NCBI RefSeq assembly: GCF_004331385.1
Contig: NZ_SJON01000014.1
Span: 1 to 64,000, forward strand
Source: Enterobacter quasihormaechei
GTDB lineage: Bacteria; Pseudomonadota; Gammaproteobacteria; Enterobacterales; Enterobacteriaceae
DNA length: 64,000 nucleotides
Direction of reading: 5' to 3'
Positions 1-9,169 of this stretch are shown here, piece after piece (positions within the stretch are counted from its first letter, which is position 1; each line of letters begins with the position of its first letter). Below the pieces are notes generated by a model. That model did not search any database and had not been told where the DNA came from. It was given only the letters and a program-made list of their open reading frames with translations. The translations under genes and the position numbers were made by a program.

Positions 1-15
1 CTAGCGCCACCGGGC
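1..15. repeat. Partial REP element at window edge
   Basis: The first 15 bases (CTAGCGCCACCGGGC) match one end of the enterobacterial REP/PU consensus seen in full elsewhere in this window (for example 56227-56259). The element is cut by the window start. It lies just downstream of the stop codon of mpl, the usual extragenic place for REPs. Confidence 0.6.
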
Positions 16-21
16 TTTTTT

Positions 22-1395
22 TTACGCTGCGGCTGCGGCTTTCTTCGCCAGACCGTCCAGCAGCTTCTGATGGATCCCACCAAACCCGCCGTTGCTCATC
101 ACCAGAATGTGGTCGCCAGGCTGTGCGGCTTTCACCACCATATCCGCTAAGACATCCACGTCCGCACTCCAGTGCGCCGGCTGAATGCAGGCATCGGCCA
201 CTTCGGCCACCTGCCACGGAATATGCTGCGGTTGCAGCAGGAAGACCTCATCGGCACGCCCTAAGGACGGCGCGAGATCGTCTTTGCAGATCCCCATTTT
301 CATGGTGTTTGAACGCGGTTCCAGTACGGCCAGAATGCGCGCGGTGCCGCCGACTTTGCCACGCAATGCGGCAAGCGTCGCCAGAATGGCGGTTGGGTGG
401 TGCGCGAAATCGTCGTACACCGTCACGCCGTGGGCTTCACCACGCAGTTCCAGACGACGACGGGCGTTGATAAACGTGCCCAGCGCACTGGCGGCATCCG
501 CAGGCAGAACCCCCACATGACGCGCCGCCGCTATCGCCATCAGGCCGTTGTGCATGTTGTGTTCGCCCACCAGGCCCCACTTCACTTCACCGACTTTCTC
601 ACCGTCGAGCAGCACTTCCCACTCGGAGGCATCGGCGTTCAGTTTTTTCGCCTGCCAGTGGCCCTGCTCGCCCACCAGCTCCTGCTCGCTCCAGCAGCCC
701 ATCGCCAGGGTCTGCTTCAGGTTGATGTCGTTCTCCGGCAGGATGATACGGCCCTGGCCCGGCACGATGCGCACCAGGTGGTGGAACTGTTTCTGGATCG
801 CCTTCAGGTCGTCAAAGATATCCGCGTGATCGAACTCAAGGTTGTTGAGGATCAGCGTGCGCGGGCAGTAGTGCACGAATTTGGATCGCTTGTCGAAGAA
901 TGCGCAGTCGTATTCATCCGCTTCAATCACAAAGAACGGGCTGTCGCCCAGACGCGCGGAAACGTCGAAATTCCCCGGCACGCCGCCGATGACGAAGCCC
1001 GGCTTGTAACCGCAGGCTTCGAGGATCCAGGTCGCCATGCCGGCGGTGGTGGTTTTGCCGTGCGTCCCGGCAACGGCGACCACCCAGCGGTCGCGCAGGA
1101 CAAAATCATGCAGCCACTGCGGGCCAGACATGTACGGGATATTGCGTTCCAGCACTGCTTCAACGCATGGATTCCCACGGGTCATGGCGTTGCCAACGAT
1201 CACCAGATCCGGCTGCGGCTCCAGCTGGCTGGCGTCGTATCCCTGAATCAGAGAAATTCCCTGCTTCTCCAGCAGCGTGCTCATCGGCGGATACACATTG
1301 GCGTCCGAACCTGTCACTTCATGGCCCAGCGAGCGCGCCAGCATTGCCAGTCCGCCCATGAAAGTGCCACAAATCCCCAATATATGAATGCGCAT
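22..1395 (-). CDS. mpl: UDP-N-acetylmuramate:L-Ala-gamma-D-Glu-meso-DAP ligase
   Basis: Cytoplasmic Mur-ligase-family enzyme of peptidoglycan recycling. It joins the recovered murein tripeptide to UDP-MurNAc using ATP, returning it to the MurF step. The protein is 457 residues, the usual Mpl length. It has an N-terminal Rossmann-like start (GICGTFMGGLAML), the ATP-binding loop GTHGKTTT at residues 110-117, and the Mur central and C-terminal domains. The GTFMGG version of the N-terminal motif fits Mpl better than MurC. It is monocistronic here and divergent from fbp, with 179 bases between the two starts. Product assignment is by family knowledge and E. coli synteny (mpl next to fbp). Confidence 0.96.
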   Translation of the reverse strand: MRIHILGICGTFMGGLAMLARSLGHEVTGSDANVYPPMSTLLEKQGISLIQGYDASQLEPQPDLVIVGNAMTRGNPCVEAVLERNIPYMSGPQWLHDFVLRDRWVVAVAGTHGKTTTAGMATWILEACGYKPGFVIGGVPGNFDVSARLGDSPFFVIEADEYDCAFFDKRSKFVHYCPRTLILNNLEFDHADIFDDLKAIQKQFHHLVRIVPGQGRIILPENDINLKQTLAMGCWSEQELVGEQGHWQAKKLNADASEWEVLLDGEKVGEVKWGLVGEHNMHNGLMAIAAARHVGVLPADAASALGTFINARRRLELRGEAHGVTVYDDFAHHPTAILATLAALRGKVGGTARILAVLEPRSNTMKMGICKDDLAPSLGRADEVFLLQPQHIPWQVAEVADACIQPAHWSADVDVLADMVVKAAQPGDHILVMSNGGFGGIHQKLLDGLAKKAAAAA

Positions 1396-1574
1396 ACGTC
1401 ACTATCCTTCTTCAATGTGGCGCACATTTTACCCACATGTCAGCGGCTGTGAAACGCATTTCAGGTAAATCCGTATTTTGCTGGCGCGATTCACCTCTGC
1501 GCTAATATTTGAATGTTTGTTAAGATTGTTGGACATCAACCGCTTTACTCAACATAAGATGCAGGGAAAGTGTT

Positions 1575-2573
1575 ATGAAAACGTTAGGTGAATTTATTGT
1601 CGAAAAGCAGCACGAGTTCTCTCATGCTACGGGTGAGCTCACTGCTTTGCTGTCGGCAATAAAGCTGGGCGCTAAGATCATCCACCGCGATATCAACAAG
1701 GCCGGTCTGGTCGATATCCTGGGTGCCAGCGGTGCCGAGAACGTTCAGGGTGAGGTTCAGCAAAAACTCGACCTGTTCGCCAATGAAAAACTGAAAGCAG
1801 CACTGCGCGCGCGCGACATCGTTGCGGGTATCGCCTCTGAAGAAGAAGATGAGATCGTCGTCTTCGAAGGGTGCGAACACGCGAAATACGTTGTTCTGAT
1901 GGATCCGCTCGACGGCTCCTCCAACATCGACGTTAACGTTTCTGTTGGTACCATTTTCTCCATCTACCGTCGCGTTACGCCGGTTGGCACACCGGTGACG
2001 GAAGAAGACTTCCTGCAACCGGGCAGCAATCAGGTTGCCGCCGGCTACGTGGTGTATGGCTCGTCCACCATGCTGGTGTACACCACCGGCTGCGGCGTGC
2101 ACGCCTTTACCTACGATCCGTCACTGGGCGTGTTCTGCCTGTGCCAGGAGCGTATGCGCTTCCCGGAGAAGGGCAATACCTACTCCATCAACGAAGGCAA
2201 CTACATCAAATTCCCGAACGGCGTGAAGAAGTACATCAAGTTCTGCCAGGAAGAGGATAAAGCCACGCAGCGCCCGTACACCTCGCGCTATATCGGCTCG
2301 CTGGTGGCGGATTTCCACCGCAACCTGCTGAAGGGCGGGATTTACCTTTATCCAAGCACGGCAAGCCATCCTGACGGGAAGCTGCGTCTGCTGTACGAGT
2401 GCAACCCGATGGCGTTCCTGGCCGAGCAGGCGGGCGGCAAGGCGAGCGACGGTAAAGAGCGTATTCTGGATATCGTGCCGGAAAGCCTGCACCAGCGCCG
2501 TTCGTTCTTCGTCGGCAATAACCATATGGTGGAAGACGTTGAACGCATGATCCGCGAATTCCCGGACGCGTAA
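1575..2573 (+). CDS. fbp: Class I fructose-1,6-bisphosphatase
   Basis: Hydrolyses fructose 1,6-bisphosphate to fructose 6-phosphate, the committed step of gluconeogenesis in the cytoplasm. The 332-residue product has the length of E. coli Fbp. The metal-binding signature DPLDGSSN is at residues 110-117, with the upstream acidic pair Glu89-Glu90; both belong to the Mg-dependent sugar phosphatase fold. The ATG is preceded by CAGGGAAAG as a ribosome-binding site. It is followed at once by a strong hairpin terminator (2584-2611), so it is a single-gene unit divergent from mpl. Confidence 0.97.
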   Translation: MKTLGEFIVEKQHEFSHATGELTALLSAIKLGAKIIHRDINKAGLVDILGASGAENVQGEVQQKLDLFANEKLKAALRARDIVAGIASEEEDEIVVFEGCEHAKYVVLMDPLDGSSNIDVNVSVGTIFSIYRRVTPVGTPVTEEDFLQPGSNQVAAGYVVYGSSTMLVYTTGCGVHAFTYDPSLGVFCLCQERMRFPEKGNTYSINEGNYIKFPNGVKKYIKFCQEEDKATQRPYTSRYIGSLVADFHRNLLKGGIYLYPSTASHPDGKLRLLYECNPMAFLAEQAGGKASDGKERILDIVPESLHQRRSFFVGNNHMVEDVERMIREFPDA

Positions 2574-2578
2574 GGCGT

Positions 2579-2611
2579 AAAAAGGGGAGCCTGACAGGCT
2601 CCCCTTTTTTT
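2579..2611 (+). terminator. Rho-independent terminator of fbp (bidirectional)
   Basis: Stem GGGGAGCC (2584-2591), loop TGACA, stem GGCTCCCC (2597-2604), then seven T. The five A residues before the left arm make it usable from the other side too, for the convergent chemoreceptor gene ending at 2613. Confidence 0.92.
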
Positions 2612-2612
2612 A

Positions 2613-4181
2613 TCATGCCGTTTGCGCCGTCAGCCTGAAGGAGGCCATCGCCTCCATCAGCTCGCGCGACTGCGCCTCCAGGGAACGTGTTGCCGCAGAG
2701 GATTGTTGAACCAGCGCCGCGTTTTGTTGCGCCGTTTCATCCATCTGATTAACGGCGATATTCACCTGCTCAATGCCGCGGCTCTGCTCCTGGGAGGCCG
2801 TCGCAATTTCTCGCATCAGTTTGGTCATACGCAGCACTTCGGTGGCGATCTCGTCCATCGTCTCACCGGCCTGTTGCGCCAGCTCGCTGCCCTCGTTCAC
2901 GTGGGTTTGCGAATCGCTGATAAGCGAGCGGATCTCTTTCGCGGCATCGGCACTGCGGCTGGCGAGATTGCGCACCTCACCCGCCACGACCGCAAAACCC
3001 CGTCCCTGCTCGCCCGCACGCGCCGCTTCTACGGACGCGTTCAGCGCCAGAATATTGGTCTGGAAGGCGATCCCGTCGATAACGCTCAGGATATCGGCGA
3101 TGCGCGCCGCGCTGCCGGAGATATCGCGCATCTTCTCGATGACGTAGCACACCATTTCGCTGCCGCGATCGGCGGTGTCGGAGACCGACTGCGCCAGCTG
3201 GTGCGCCTGCCCGGCGTTTTCGGCGTTACGTTTCACCGTGGCGGTGATCTCTTCCATACTGGCGGCCGTCTGCTCCAGCGACGTGGCGGTAGATTCCGTG
3301 CGCTGGGCAAGGTTCAGGTTCCCGGCCGTCAGCTCGCGGCTGCCGGTATCAATCTGCGAGCTGGCGTCGCGCACGCGCAGGACGGAGCCCATCAGCGACT
3401 GACGCATCTCTTCGATGGCCGCGTTGAGGCGATTAAATTCCTGGCTCGCAGGCGCGTTCAGGGCGTAGGTTAAATCCCCTGCCGCCACGTGTTCCAGCTG
3501 GGCAATTGAGGCTGAAAGCGGCTTGAGCAGCATATGGCGCAGCACCAGCCAGGCCAGCACGATAATGCCTGCCGTCAGCAGCGCCGCGACGATAATCAGG
3601 ATCAGCACGCGGGTTTTACTCGCCTGCACGGCGCTCACTTCCGCTTTGCCGCGCGCCTCGCTCCACGCCTGGAACGCCTGCATATCGTTATCAAACTGCT
3701 TCGCCACCGGCACCAGCTTGCTTTCCAGCAGATCGTAATAGCCGTCCGCGCTTTGCTCGTTCAGGGCGTTCAGCATCGGGGTGATGCCCTGCTGGTTGTA
3801 CATCGCCAGGCTCGCGGCGACCTTATCCAGCAGCTTTTGTCCCTGTTCATCCGCCACGCCACCGCCGATCACGCCCTTCAGCGTTTTCTGTGCCAGCGTC
3901 ACTTCCTGGTTAATGGTTTTGACCGCCTTGGCCGCATCGTCCAGCAGCCCGACCTCCATCATGCGGACGGCCTGACCCGCTTCGTTACGCGCGCGCAGGA
4001 TCAGCGTATAGCCGGCATTCAGCTGCACCATCTGTTCACCCTGAAGGTGATTGATGCGCTGGAGAGAAGCGGAGCTTTGTGTAAGGGCATAAATGCCGAT
4101 GCCGCTGACAATCAGCAGCAGAAGGGTCATAACGGCCAGTAAAGAGAGCAAGCCGGTACGAATCGATAGCGTTTTAAGCAT
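2613..4181 (-). CDS. Methyl-accepting chemotaxis protein, 4-helix-bundle sensor
   Basis: Inner-membrane chemoreceptor of 522 residues. TM1 spans about residues 9-31; a periplasmic four-helix-bundle-like sensor follows to about 190; TM2 is about 191-214. A HAMP segment and the long cytoplasmic signalling coiled coil follow, with the highly conserved tip (GIAFQTNILALNASVEAARAG). The sensor keeps a basic cluster (Arg63, Arg65, Asn66, Arg73) at the place where Tar/Tsr bind amino acids, but the surrounding sequence differs, so the ligand is unknown. The C-terminus ends in LTAQTA and lacks the NWETF pentapeptide that tethers CheR/CheB. It would therefore depend on other receptors for efficient adaptation. 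It is not present at this locus in E. coli K-12 and has no che or flagellar genes beside it. Confidence 0.93.
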   Translation of the reverse strand: MLKTLSIRTGLLSLLAVMTLLLLIVSGIGIYALTQSSASLQRINHLQGEQMVQLNAGYTLILRARNEAGQAVRMMEVGLLDDAAKAVKTINQEVTLAQKTLKGVIGGGVADEQGQKLLDKVAASLAMYNQQGITPMLNALNEQSADGYYDLLESKLVPVAKQFDNDMQAFQAWSEARGKAEVSAVQASKTRVLILIIVAALLTAGIIVLAWLVLRHMLLKPLSASIAQLEHVAAGDLTYALNAPASQEFNRLNAAIEEMRQSLMGSVLRVRDASSQIDTGSRELTAGNLNLAQRTESTATSLEQTAASMEEITATVKRNAENAGQAHQLAQSVSDTADRGSEMVCYVIEKMRDISGSAARIADILSVIDGIAFQTNILALNASVEAARAGEQGRGFAVVAGEVRNLASRSADAAKEIRSLISDSQTHVNEGSELAQQAGETMDEIATEVLRMTKLMREIATASQEQSRGIEQVNIAVNQMDETAQQNAALVQQSSAATRSLEAQSRELMEAMASFRLTAQTA

Positions 4182-4274
4182 GATGTTATTTCCGGTAGCG
4201 AGATATTTCTGGGCATAAAAAAAGAGTATCGGCCGCTACCGGAAAATGTTTAGACTTTAAGCAATTTCAGCACG

Positions 4275-5276
4275 TTATCGCCCTGTTACAGAGGTATTGA
4301 CACGGGTAACAGGCGAGCTTTGGCGGTTCTCCCACAGCACCGTCAGGCCGCGCTGGAGCGCGATAAAAATAAACAGCAGAATGCCGATGGCGATTTTAGT
4401 CCACCAGGAGCTAAGCGTGCCGTCGAAGTTGATGTAGGTCTGAATCAGCCCCTGGATCGCCACGCCAAATAGCGTGCCGAGCACCGTCCCCACGCCGCCG
4501 CTGAGCAGCGTGCCGCCGATGACCACCGAGGCAATGGCGTCCAGCTCAACCCCCACCCCCGCCAGCGCATAACCTGCCTGGGTGTACACCGAAAACACAA
4601 TCCCCGCGAGCGTGGCAAGGCCGGTCGAAAGCATGTAGATGCGGATAGTGGTGCTGCGCGTGGAAATCCCCATCAGGTTCGCGGACGTGGCGCTGCCGCC
4701 AATGGCATACACCTGATTACCAAACCGGGTACGGTGGGCGAGGAAGATCCCGATCACCACCACGCCCAGCATCAGCAGCCCCATCGCGCTCAGGCGCCCT
4801 CCGCCGGGAATTTTCCACGCCAGGCTGGAGAGCGTGTCGTAGATCGGATGGTTAATCGGAATCGACTCCTCCGACACCAGATAGCTCACGCCGCGCAGGA
4901 AGAACATCCCGGCAAGGGTGATGATAAACGCCGGGATTTTCAGCGCGTCGATTAAAAGCCCCATAAAGGCGCCGAACGCGCAGCCCATGGCCAGCACCAG
5001 CGGGAACGCCAGCAGCGGCGAAATGCCCCAGTAGCCAATGGCCTTGGCAAGGAACACGCCGGTAAAGGCGATCACCGACCCAACGGAGAGGTCGATCCCG
5101 CCGGAGAGGACCACAAAGGTCATGCCGACGGCAATAATCCCGAGAAACGCGTTATCGGTCAGAATGTTGCAAATCACCCGCGTGGAGGCGAACCCCGGGA
5201 ACTGGGTCAGGCAGTAGAGGTAGCCCAGCACGAACACGCCCAGCGTGATCGTTAACGGCAAATTACGTTTTATCAT
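4275..5276 (-). CDS. yjfF: Galactofuranose ABC transporter permease YjfF
   Basis: One of the two membrane-spanning subunits of the YtfQ-YtfR-YtfT-YjfF importer, which takes up furanose-form galactose. The protein has 333 residues and several strongly hydrophobic segments typical of the ribose-type BPD_transp_2 permease family. It carries the conserved stretch GMTFVVLSGGIDLSVGSV, seen in nearly the same form in YtfT. Its start overlaps the end of ytfT by 14 bases, which suggests translational coupling. It is the last gene of the ytfQRT-yjfF operon. Confidence 0.94.
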   Translation of the reverse strand: MIKRNLPLTITLGVFVLGYLYCLTQFPGFASTRVICNILTDNAFLGIIAVGMTFVVLSGGIDLSVGSVIAFTGVFLAKAIGYWGISPLLAFPLVLAMGCAFGAFMGLLIDALKIPAFIITLAGMFFLRGVSYLVSEESIPINHPIYDTLSSLAWKIPGGGRLSAMGLLMLGVVVIGIFLAHRTRFGNQVYAIGGSATSANLMGISTRSTTIRIYMLSTGLATLAGIVFSVYTQAGYALAGVGVELDAIASVVIGGTLLSGGVGTVLGTLFGVAIQGLIQTYINFDGTLSSWWTKIAIGILLFIFIALQRGLTVLWENRQSSPVTRVNTSVTGR

Positions 5277-6285
5277 GACCGCGGATCCCCTTAATGAGAG
5301 TGATAAAGCGCGGCGACTGCACGATAAGTACGATAAGCACCACGACCGCTTTGACGACCTGATTGAGCTCCGGCTGGAAGCCGGAGAGCAAAATACCGGT
5401 ATTCATACCCTGAATAATCAGCGCCCCCACCACCGAGAGCAGCAGGTTAAACCGTCCGCCCATCAGCGATCCGCCGCCGATCACCACCGCGAGGATCGCG
5501 TCCAGCTCCAGCCAGAGCCCGGCGTTGTTGGCATCCGCCCCACGAATATCGGCGGCCACGATCACCCCGGCAATCGCGGCGCAGACGCCGCTCAGGACGT
5601 AGGTCAGCATCACCATCAGCCGGGTATTCACCCCAGCGTTTTTCGCGGCCCGAATGTTAATCCCCACCGCTTCGATGAACATCCCGAGCGCCGTTTTGCG
5701 GGTGAAAAGCCAAAAGATAACCAGCGTAACGAGGGCAACGATCACCGGCGTCGGGAAGTACAGGACGTTACCGCTGCCGATCCACGCCAGGCTCGGGGAG
5801 CTAAAGGTGACGATTTGACCGGAGGTAATAAGCTGCGCCACGCCGCGCCCGGCCACCATCAAAATCAACGTCGCGACAAACGGCTGGATCTTGAGCACCG
5901 CGACCAGAATGCCGTTCCACAGCCCGGCTAATACGCCTGACCCCAGCGCGGCGAGCAGAACCACCGGCAGGCTGTGCCCGGCAACGGTCATCGAGGCAGC
6001 GGTGGCGCCCGCAATCGCCATTACCGCACCGACGGAGAGGTCGATCCCGCCGGTGGCAATCACCAGCGTCATGCCAATCGCCAGCAGCGCTACGGGCGCG
6101 GCACGGTTTAAGATGTCGATCGGGCTTCCAAACAGGCGGCCATCCTGCACGACGATCTGGAAAAAATGCGGGGCTACCAGGCTATCCACCAGCAGCACCA
6201 GCAGCAGCGCCACGATTTGCGGCGTGCCGGTCGGCCAGCTGAAGCGGCGCTTCGCTTCGCCAGTTTGCGAAAGAGAACGGGACAT
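5263..6285 (-). CDS. ytfT: Galactofuranose ABC transporter permease YtfT
   Basis: Second permease of the galactofuranose importer; it pairs with YjfF to form the membrane channel. It has 340 residues from the chosen ATG at 6285, which has AAGGAGT at good spacing. A longer reading from 6315 has no ribosome-binding site and would run into ytfR. The conserved family segment GMTLVIATGGIDLSVGAVMA is present. The ytfR stop at 6299 lies 13 bases before this start, so the two are tightly linked. Confidence 0.94.
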   Translation of the reverse strand: MSRSLSQTGEAKRRFSWPTGTPQIVALLLVLLVDSLVAPHFFQIVVQDGRLFGSPIDILNRAAPVALLAIGMTLVIATGGIDLSVGAVMAIAGATAASMTVAGHSLPVVLLAALGSGVLAGLWNGILVAVLKIQPFVATLILMVAGRGVAQLITSGQIVTFSSPSLAWIGSGNVLYFPTPVIVALVTLVIFWLFTRKTALGMFIEAVGINIRAAKNAGVNTRLMVMLTYVLSGVCAAIAGVIVAADIRGADANNAGLWLELDAILAVVIGGGSLMGGRFNLLLSVVGALIIQGMNTGILLSGFQPELNQVVKAVVVLIVLIVQSPRFITLIKGIRGHDKT

Positions 6286-6298
6286 CACATTTGACTCC

Positions 6299-7801
6299 TT
6301 ACGCCGCGATGGCATTCATGATCGCCGGAACGGACAGCTTATCCAGCGGGATCTCAGCCACCTGCCTGCGATCGCGCATGATGATGACGCGATCGGCATA
6401 GCCAACCAGCTCCTCCAGCTCAGACGAGATCACCAGCAGCGCCAGACCGTCGGCACACAGCGTTTCGATAAGCCGGATGATTTCGGCGTGCGCGCCCACG
6501 TCGATGCCGCGCGTGGGCTCGTCGAGGATCAGGAACTGCGGTTTGGTCAGCAGCCAGCGAGAGAGCAGCACCTTCTGCTGGTTGCCGCCGGAGAGAAACT
6601 CAATGGGCTGTTCGGTGCTCGGGGTACGTATACCGAGCTGGCGGATAAAGCGCTCGGCAATGGCGTTTTGCTCTTTACGCGGGATCGGACGCAGCCAGCC
6701 GCGCTGGGCCTGTAGCGCCAGAATGATGTTTTCCCGCACCGAGGCGGCGGCAATAATTCCGTCCGTTTTCCTGTCTTCCGGGCAGAAACCCACCCCGAGG
6801 CACGACGCCTGATGCGGCGAGCGTAGCGTTTGCGGTTTACCTTTGATCAGCGCCGTTCCGCTGTCGGCGGGCCTGATCCCGAAGATCACTTCGGCGGTTT
6901 CGGTGCGTCCGGAGCCTAACAGACCCGCCAGACCCACAATTTCGCCGGGGCGCACCTCCAGGTTAAACGGCGCGATGGTCCCTTTTTTGCCGTAGTCCTG
7001 AAAGGCGGCGATCGGTTTTTCGCTCAGCAGCGTGCGGCCCGCGCGCTGGAGTACGTTGGTCTCCAGCTCGCGGCCCAGCATCATTTTGACCAGCTCAATC
7101 TGCGGCAGCTCGCGGGTTTCCCGGCAGCCGACAAAGCCGCCGTTGCGCAGCACCGTGATGCGATCGCTTACCTCGTAAACCTGATCGAGGAAGTGCGTAA
7201 CAAAGATCAGGCTCACGCCCTGATCGCGCAGCTGGCGCATCAGGGTAAAGAGCATCTCCACTTCCTGGGTATCGAGGCTGGCGGTGGGTTCATCGAGGAT
7301 CAGCACTTTCGCCGAGAGATCGATAGCGCGACAGATCGCGACGATCTGCTGCATCGCCACGGAAAAGCGGTTCAGCGGTTCGCGCACGTCGAGAGAGAAA
7401 CCATAAGACTCCATCAGCTTCGTGGCGCGCGCTTCCATCTCTTTGCGGCGCAGCAGGCCAAAACGTCTGGGCTCGCGGCCTATAAACAGGTTGTCCGCAA
7501 CCGACATGTTCGGCAGCAGGTTCACTTCCTGGTAGACCGTGCCGATCCCCAGCTGCTGTGCATGCGCGGTATTCTTTGGCGAAATCGCATTACCTTCCAG
7601 CCAGATAGCGCCGCGATCGGCGTGATATACCCCCGTCAGGGTTTTAATCAGCGTCGACTTCCCCGCGCCGTTTTCGCCGAGCAACGCCATGATCTCCCCA
7701 CGCCGCAGGCTGAAATCAACGTTATCCAGCGCCTTAACGCCTGGGAAAAATTTACTCAGGCCCTCGGTGCGGAGGATTTCCTGGTGTTGTTCGGTGGTCA
7801 T
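6299..7801 (-). CDS. ytfR: Galactofuranose ABC transporter ATPase YtfR
   Basis: Double-domain ATP-binding subunit of the sugar importer, 500 residues. The first domain has Walker A GENGAGKST (residues 42-50) and a Walker B region LILDEPTASLD. The second domain has the relaxed P-loop GLLGSGRTE, the signature LSGGNQQK and LILDEPTRGID; this asymmetry is typical of the RbsA/MglA family. The ATG at 7801 is preceded by a GGGGGA ribosome-binding site. An upstream in-frame extension to 7900 would translate REP repeat sequence and was rejected. A BIME separates it from ytfQ. Confidence 0.95.
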   Translation of the reverse strand: MTTEQHQEILRTEGLSKFFPGVKALDNVDFSLRRGEIMALLGENGAGKSTLIKTLTGVYHADRGAIWLEGNAISPKNTAHAQQLGIGTVYQEVNLLPNMSVADNLFIGREPRRFGLLRRKEMEARATKLMESYGFSLDVREPLNRFSVAMQQIVAICRAIDLSAKVLILDEPTASLDTQEVEMLFTLMRQLRDQGVSLIFVTHFLDQVYEVSDRITVLRNGGFVGCRETRELPQIELVKMMLGRELETNVLQRAGRTLLSEKPIAAFQDYGKKGTIAPFNLEVRPGEIVGLAGLLGSGRTETAEVIFGIRPADSGTALIKGKPQTLRSPHQASCLGVGFCPEDRKTDGIIAAASVRENIILALQAQRGWLRPIPRKEQNAIAERFIRQLGIRTPSTEQPIEFLSGGNQQKVLLSRWLLTKPQFLILDEPTRGIDVGAHAEIIRLIETLCADGLALLVISSELEELVGYADRVIIMRDRRQVAEIPLDKLSVPAIMNAIAA

Positions 7802-7819
7802 GATTTCCCCCTGCATTAA

Positions 7820-7892
7820 GCCGGATGACGCTACGCTTATCCGGCCTACAAATGAGCGTATCGTAGGGCGGGTAAGCGCAGCGCCACCCGGC
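7820..7892. repeat. BIME (two inverted REPs) between ytfQ and ytfR
   Basis: Two REP units in opposite orientation at 7820-7849 and 7863-7892. Each is an imperfect palindrome of the GCCGGATG...CATCCGGC type. The pair sits inside an operon, between the binding-protein gene and the ATPase gene. From known cases such as malE-malF, such elements can stabilise the upstream mRNA and lower downstream expression. Confidence 0.88.
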
Positions 7893-7903
7893 AATGTCAC
7901 TGA

Positions 7904-8860
7904 TCAGTAGCCCATATTTTTCTTCTTCTCTAATTCTTCTTTCGCCGTGTCCGGCAGGTAGAGCGTGGATTTGGTGACCGTTACTTTTTCAGGCACCGTG
8001 CCGTCTTTCTTGAATTTCTCCAGCGCGTCGAATGCCGGGCCCGCCATGTTTGGCGTCAGCTCAACGCTGGCGTTCGCTTCGCCGTCAATCATCGCTTTGT
8101 AGATGTCCGGCACGCCGTCGATCGAGCCGGTAAGGATATCTTTGCCCGGCTTCAGGCCCGCTTCTTTGATGGCCTGAATGGCGCCGATCGCCATGTCGTC
8201 GTTGTGGGCGTAAACCATGCAGATATTTTTGCCGTTATTTTCTGCCTTAATGAAGCTTTCCATGACCTCTTTACCCTTGCTGCGGGTGAAGTCGCCGGAC
8301 TGAGAACGGACGATCTTAATGTTTGGCGCGCTGGCGATGGCCTGCGCGAACCCTTTCTTGCGGTCGATCGCGACGCTCGCACCAACCGTTCCCTGCAACT
8401 CAACCACGTTACACGGCTTGCCATCCACCTGCTTCACCAGCCAGTCACCAATCAGTTTGCCTTCCAGCACGTTATCGGCGGTGACGGTGGTCATATAGAG
8501 AGATTTGTCTTTTACGTCGATGGAACGGTCGAGCAGGAAGACAGGAATTTCAGCATCTTTGGCTTCCTTCAGCACCGGCTCCCAGCCCGTCGCGACAACC
8601 GGGGCGATAAAGATGGCATCCACGCCCTGGGCGATAAATGAACGCACCGCTTTGATCTGGTTCTCTTGCTTTTGCTGACCATCAGCGATTTTCAGCGTAA
8701 TACCGCGCTTTTCAGCCTCACTTTTCGCCACGTTCGTTTCAGCGGCGCGCCAGCCGGATTCAGATCCGACCTGCGAAAATCCAACGGTTAACGGTGCGGC
8801 CATCGCCATAGACGACATGGCTGCCGAAACTGCTGTAACAAGAAGTAAGCGCTTCCACAT
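7904..8860 (-). CDS. ytfQ: Galactofuranose-binding periplasmic protein YtfQ
   Basis: Periplasmic substrate-binding protein of the galactofuranose importer. It has 318 residues including a signal peptide of about 21 (MWKRLLLVTAVSAAMSSMAMA). The mature part is a Peripla_BP_4/LacI-like fold (QVGSESGWRAAETNV, DGVPDIYKAM), and the recalled E. coli YtfQ sequence is almost identical. The ATG at 8860 has AGGACG upstream; a longer frame to 8986 covers the promoter region and has no signal peptide, so it was rejected. It is the first gene of the operon. The upstream promoter carries a likely CRP site and a LacI/GalR-family operator. Confidence 0.96.
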   Translation of the reverse strand: MWKRLLLVTAVSAAMSSMAMAAPLTVGFSQVGSESGWRAAETNVAKSEAEKRGITLKIADGQQKQENQIKAVRSFIAQGVDAIFIAPVVATGWEPVLKEAKDAEIPVFLLDRSIDVKDKSLYMTTVTADNVLEGKLIGDWLVKQVDGKPCNVVELQGTVGASVAIDRKKGFAQAIASAPNIKIVRSQSGDFTRSKGKEVMESFIKAENNGKNICMVYAHNDDMAIGAIQAIKEAGLKPGKDILTGSIDGVPDIYKAMIDGEANASVELTPNMAGPAFDALEKFKKDGTVPEKVTVTKSTLYLPDTAKEELEKKKNMGY

Positions 8861-8940
8861 ATGAACGTCCTCGTAGGGTAGGTTATTGTTGGTTAAAAGA
8901 TGTTCTGCGGATGAACTATAGCCAATGGAATATGTTACGG

Positions 8941-8956
8941 ATTGCGTCACGTCACA
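8941..8956 (-). promoter_or_regulatory. Candidate CRP site for ytfQ, class II position
   Basis: The minus-strand 16-mer TGTGACGTGACGCAAT has a perfect left half-site (TGTGA) and a weak right half. Its centre is 34 bases above the end of the -10 hexamer TATAGT, that is about -41.5 from the expected start site. This is the spacing used by class II CRP promoters, and the promoter lacks a recognisable -35. The weak right half keeps confidence moderate. Confidence 0.5.
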
Positions 8957-8991
8957 CTTCAGAAAAGTGAATAAAACGTTAATCACAAGTT

Positions 8992-9005
8992 TGTAATCGC
9001 TTTCA
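8992..9005. promoter_or_regulatory. LacI/GalR-family operator upstream of ytfQ
   Basis: TGTAATCGCTTTCA fits the GalR/LacI-family pattern TGNAANCGNTTNCA at every fixed position, with the central CG. It lies 132 bases before the ytfQ start and about 36 bases above the candidate CRP site. GalR or GalS control of a galactofuranose importer would fit; the regulator gene is not in this window. Confidence 0.6.
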
Positions 9006-9169
9006 TTTCCACATTTAAAATGCGGCTGAGTTTATGGATTATCCTGTCATGGAAACGGTCTGAAAAGTGAAGGCGCGGGGGAGATAAGACGAAAACAGGC
9101 GAAGACTTTCAGCGCCAGTTGGCTATAATACTTGCCACTTGTTTACCATCCATTTTGAAGGACACCGAC

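Larger units (their letters stand above)
8861..9169. promoter_or_regulatory. Divergent ytfQ/ppa control region
   Basis: A 309-base gap between the ytfQ and ppa starts. On the minus strand there is a -10 TATAGT (8915-8920) with no good -35, a CRP-like site at 8941-8956 and a LacI/GalR-type operator at 8992-9005. On the plus strand, a TATAAT (9124-9129) lies 41 bases before the ppa ATG. No small gene is visible. Confidence 0.7.

Noticed and set aside
397..1452. Long open frame antisense to mpl (351 codons)
   Set aside because: It lies fully opposite a clear mpl gene, has no ribosome-binding site and reads as His/Gln/Arg-rich shadow sequence. High-GC codon use of mpl explains it.
7802..7900. 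N-terminal extension of YtfR
   Set aside because: It translates the BIME and has a worse start than the ATG at 7801, which gives the conserved YtfR N-terminus.
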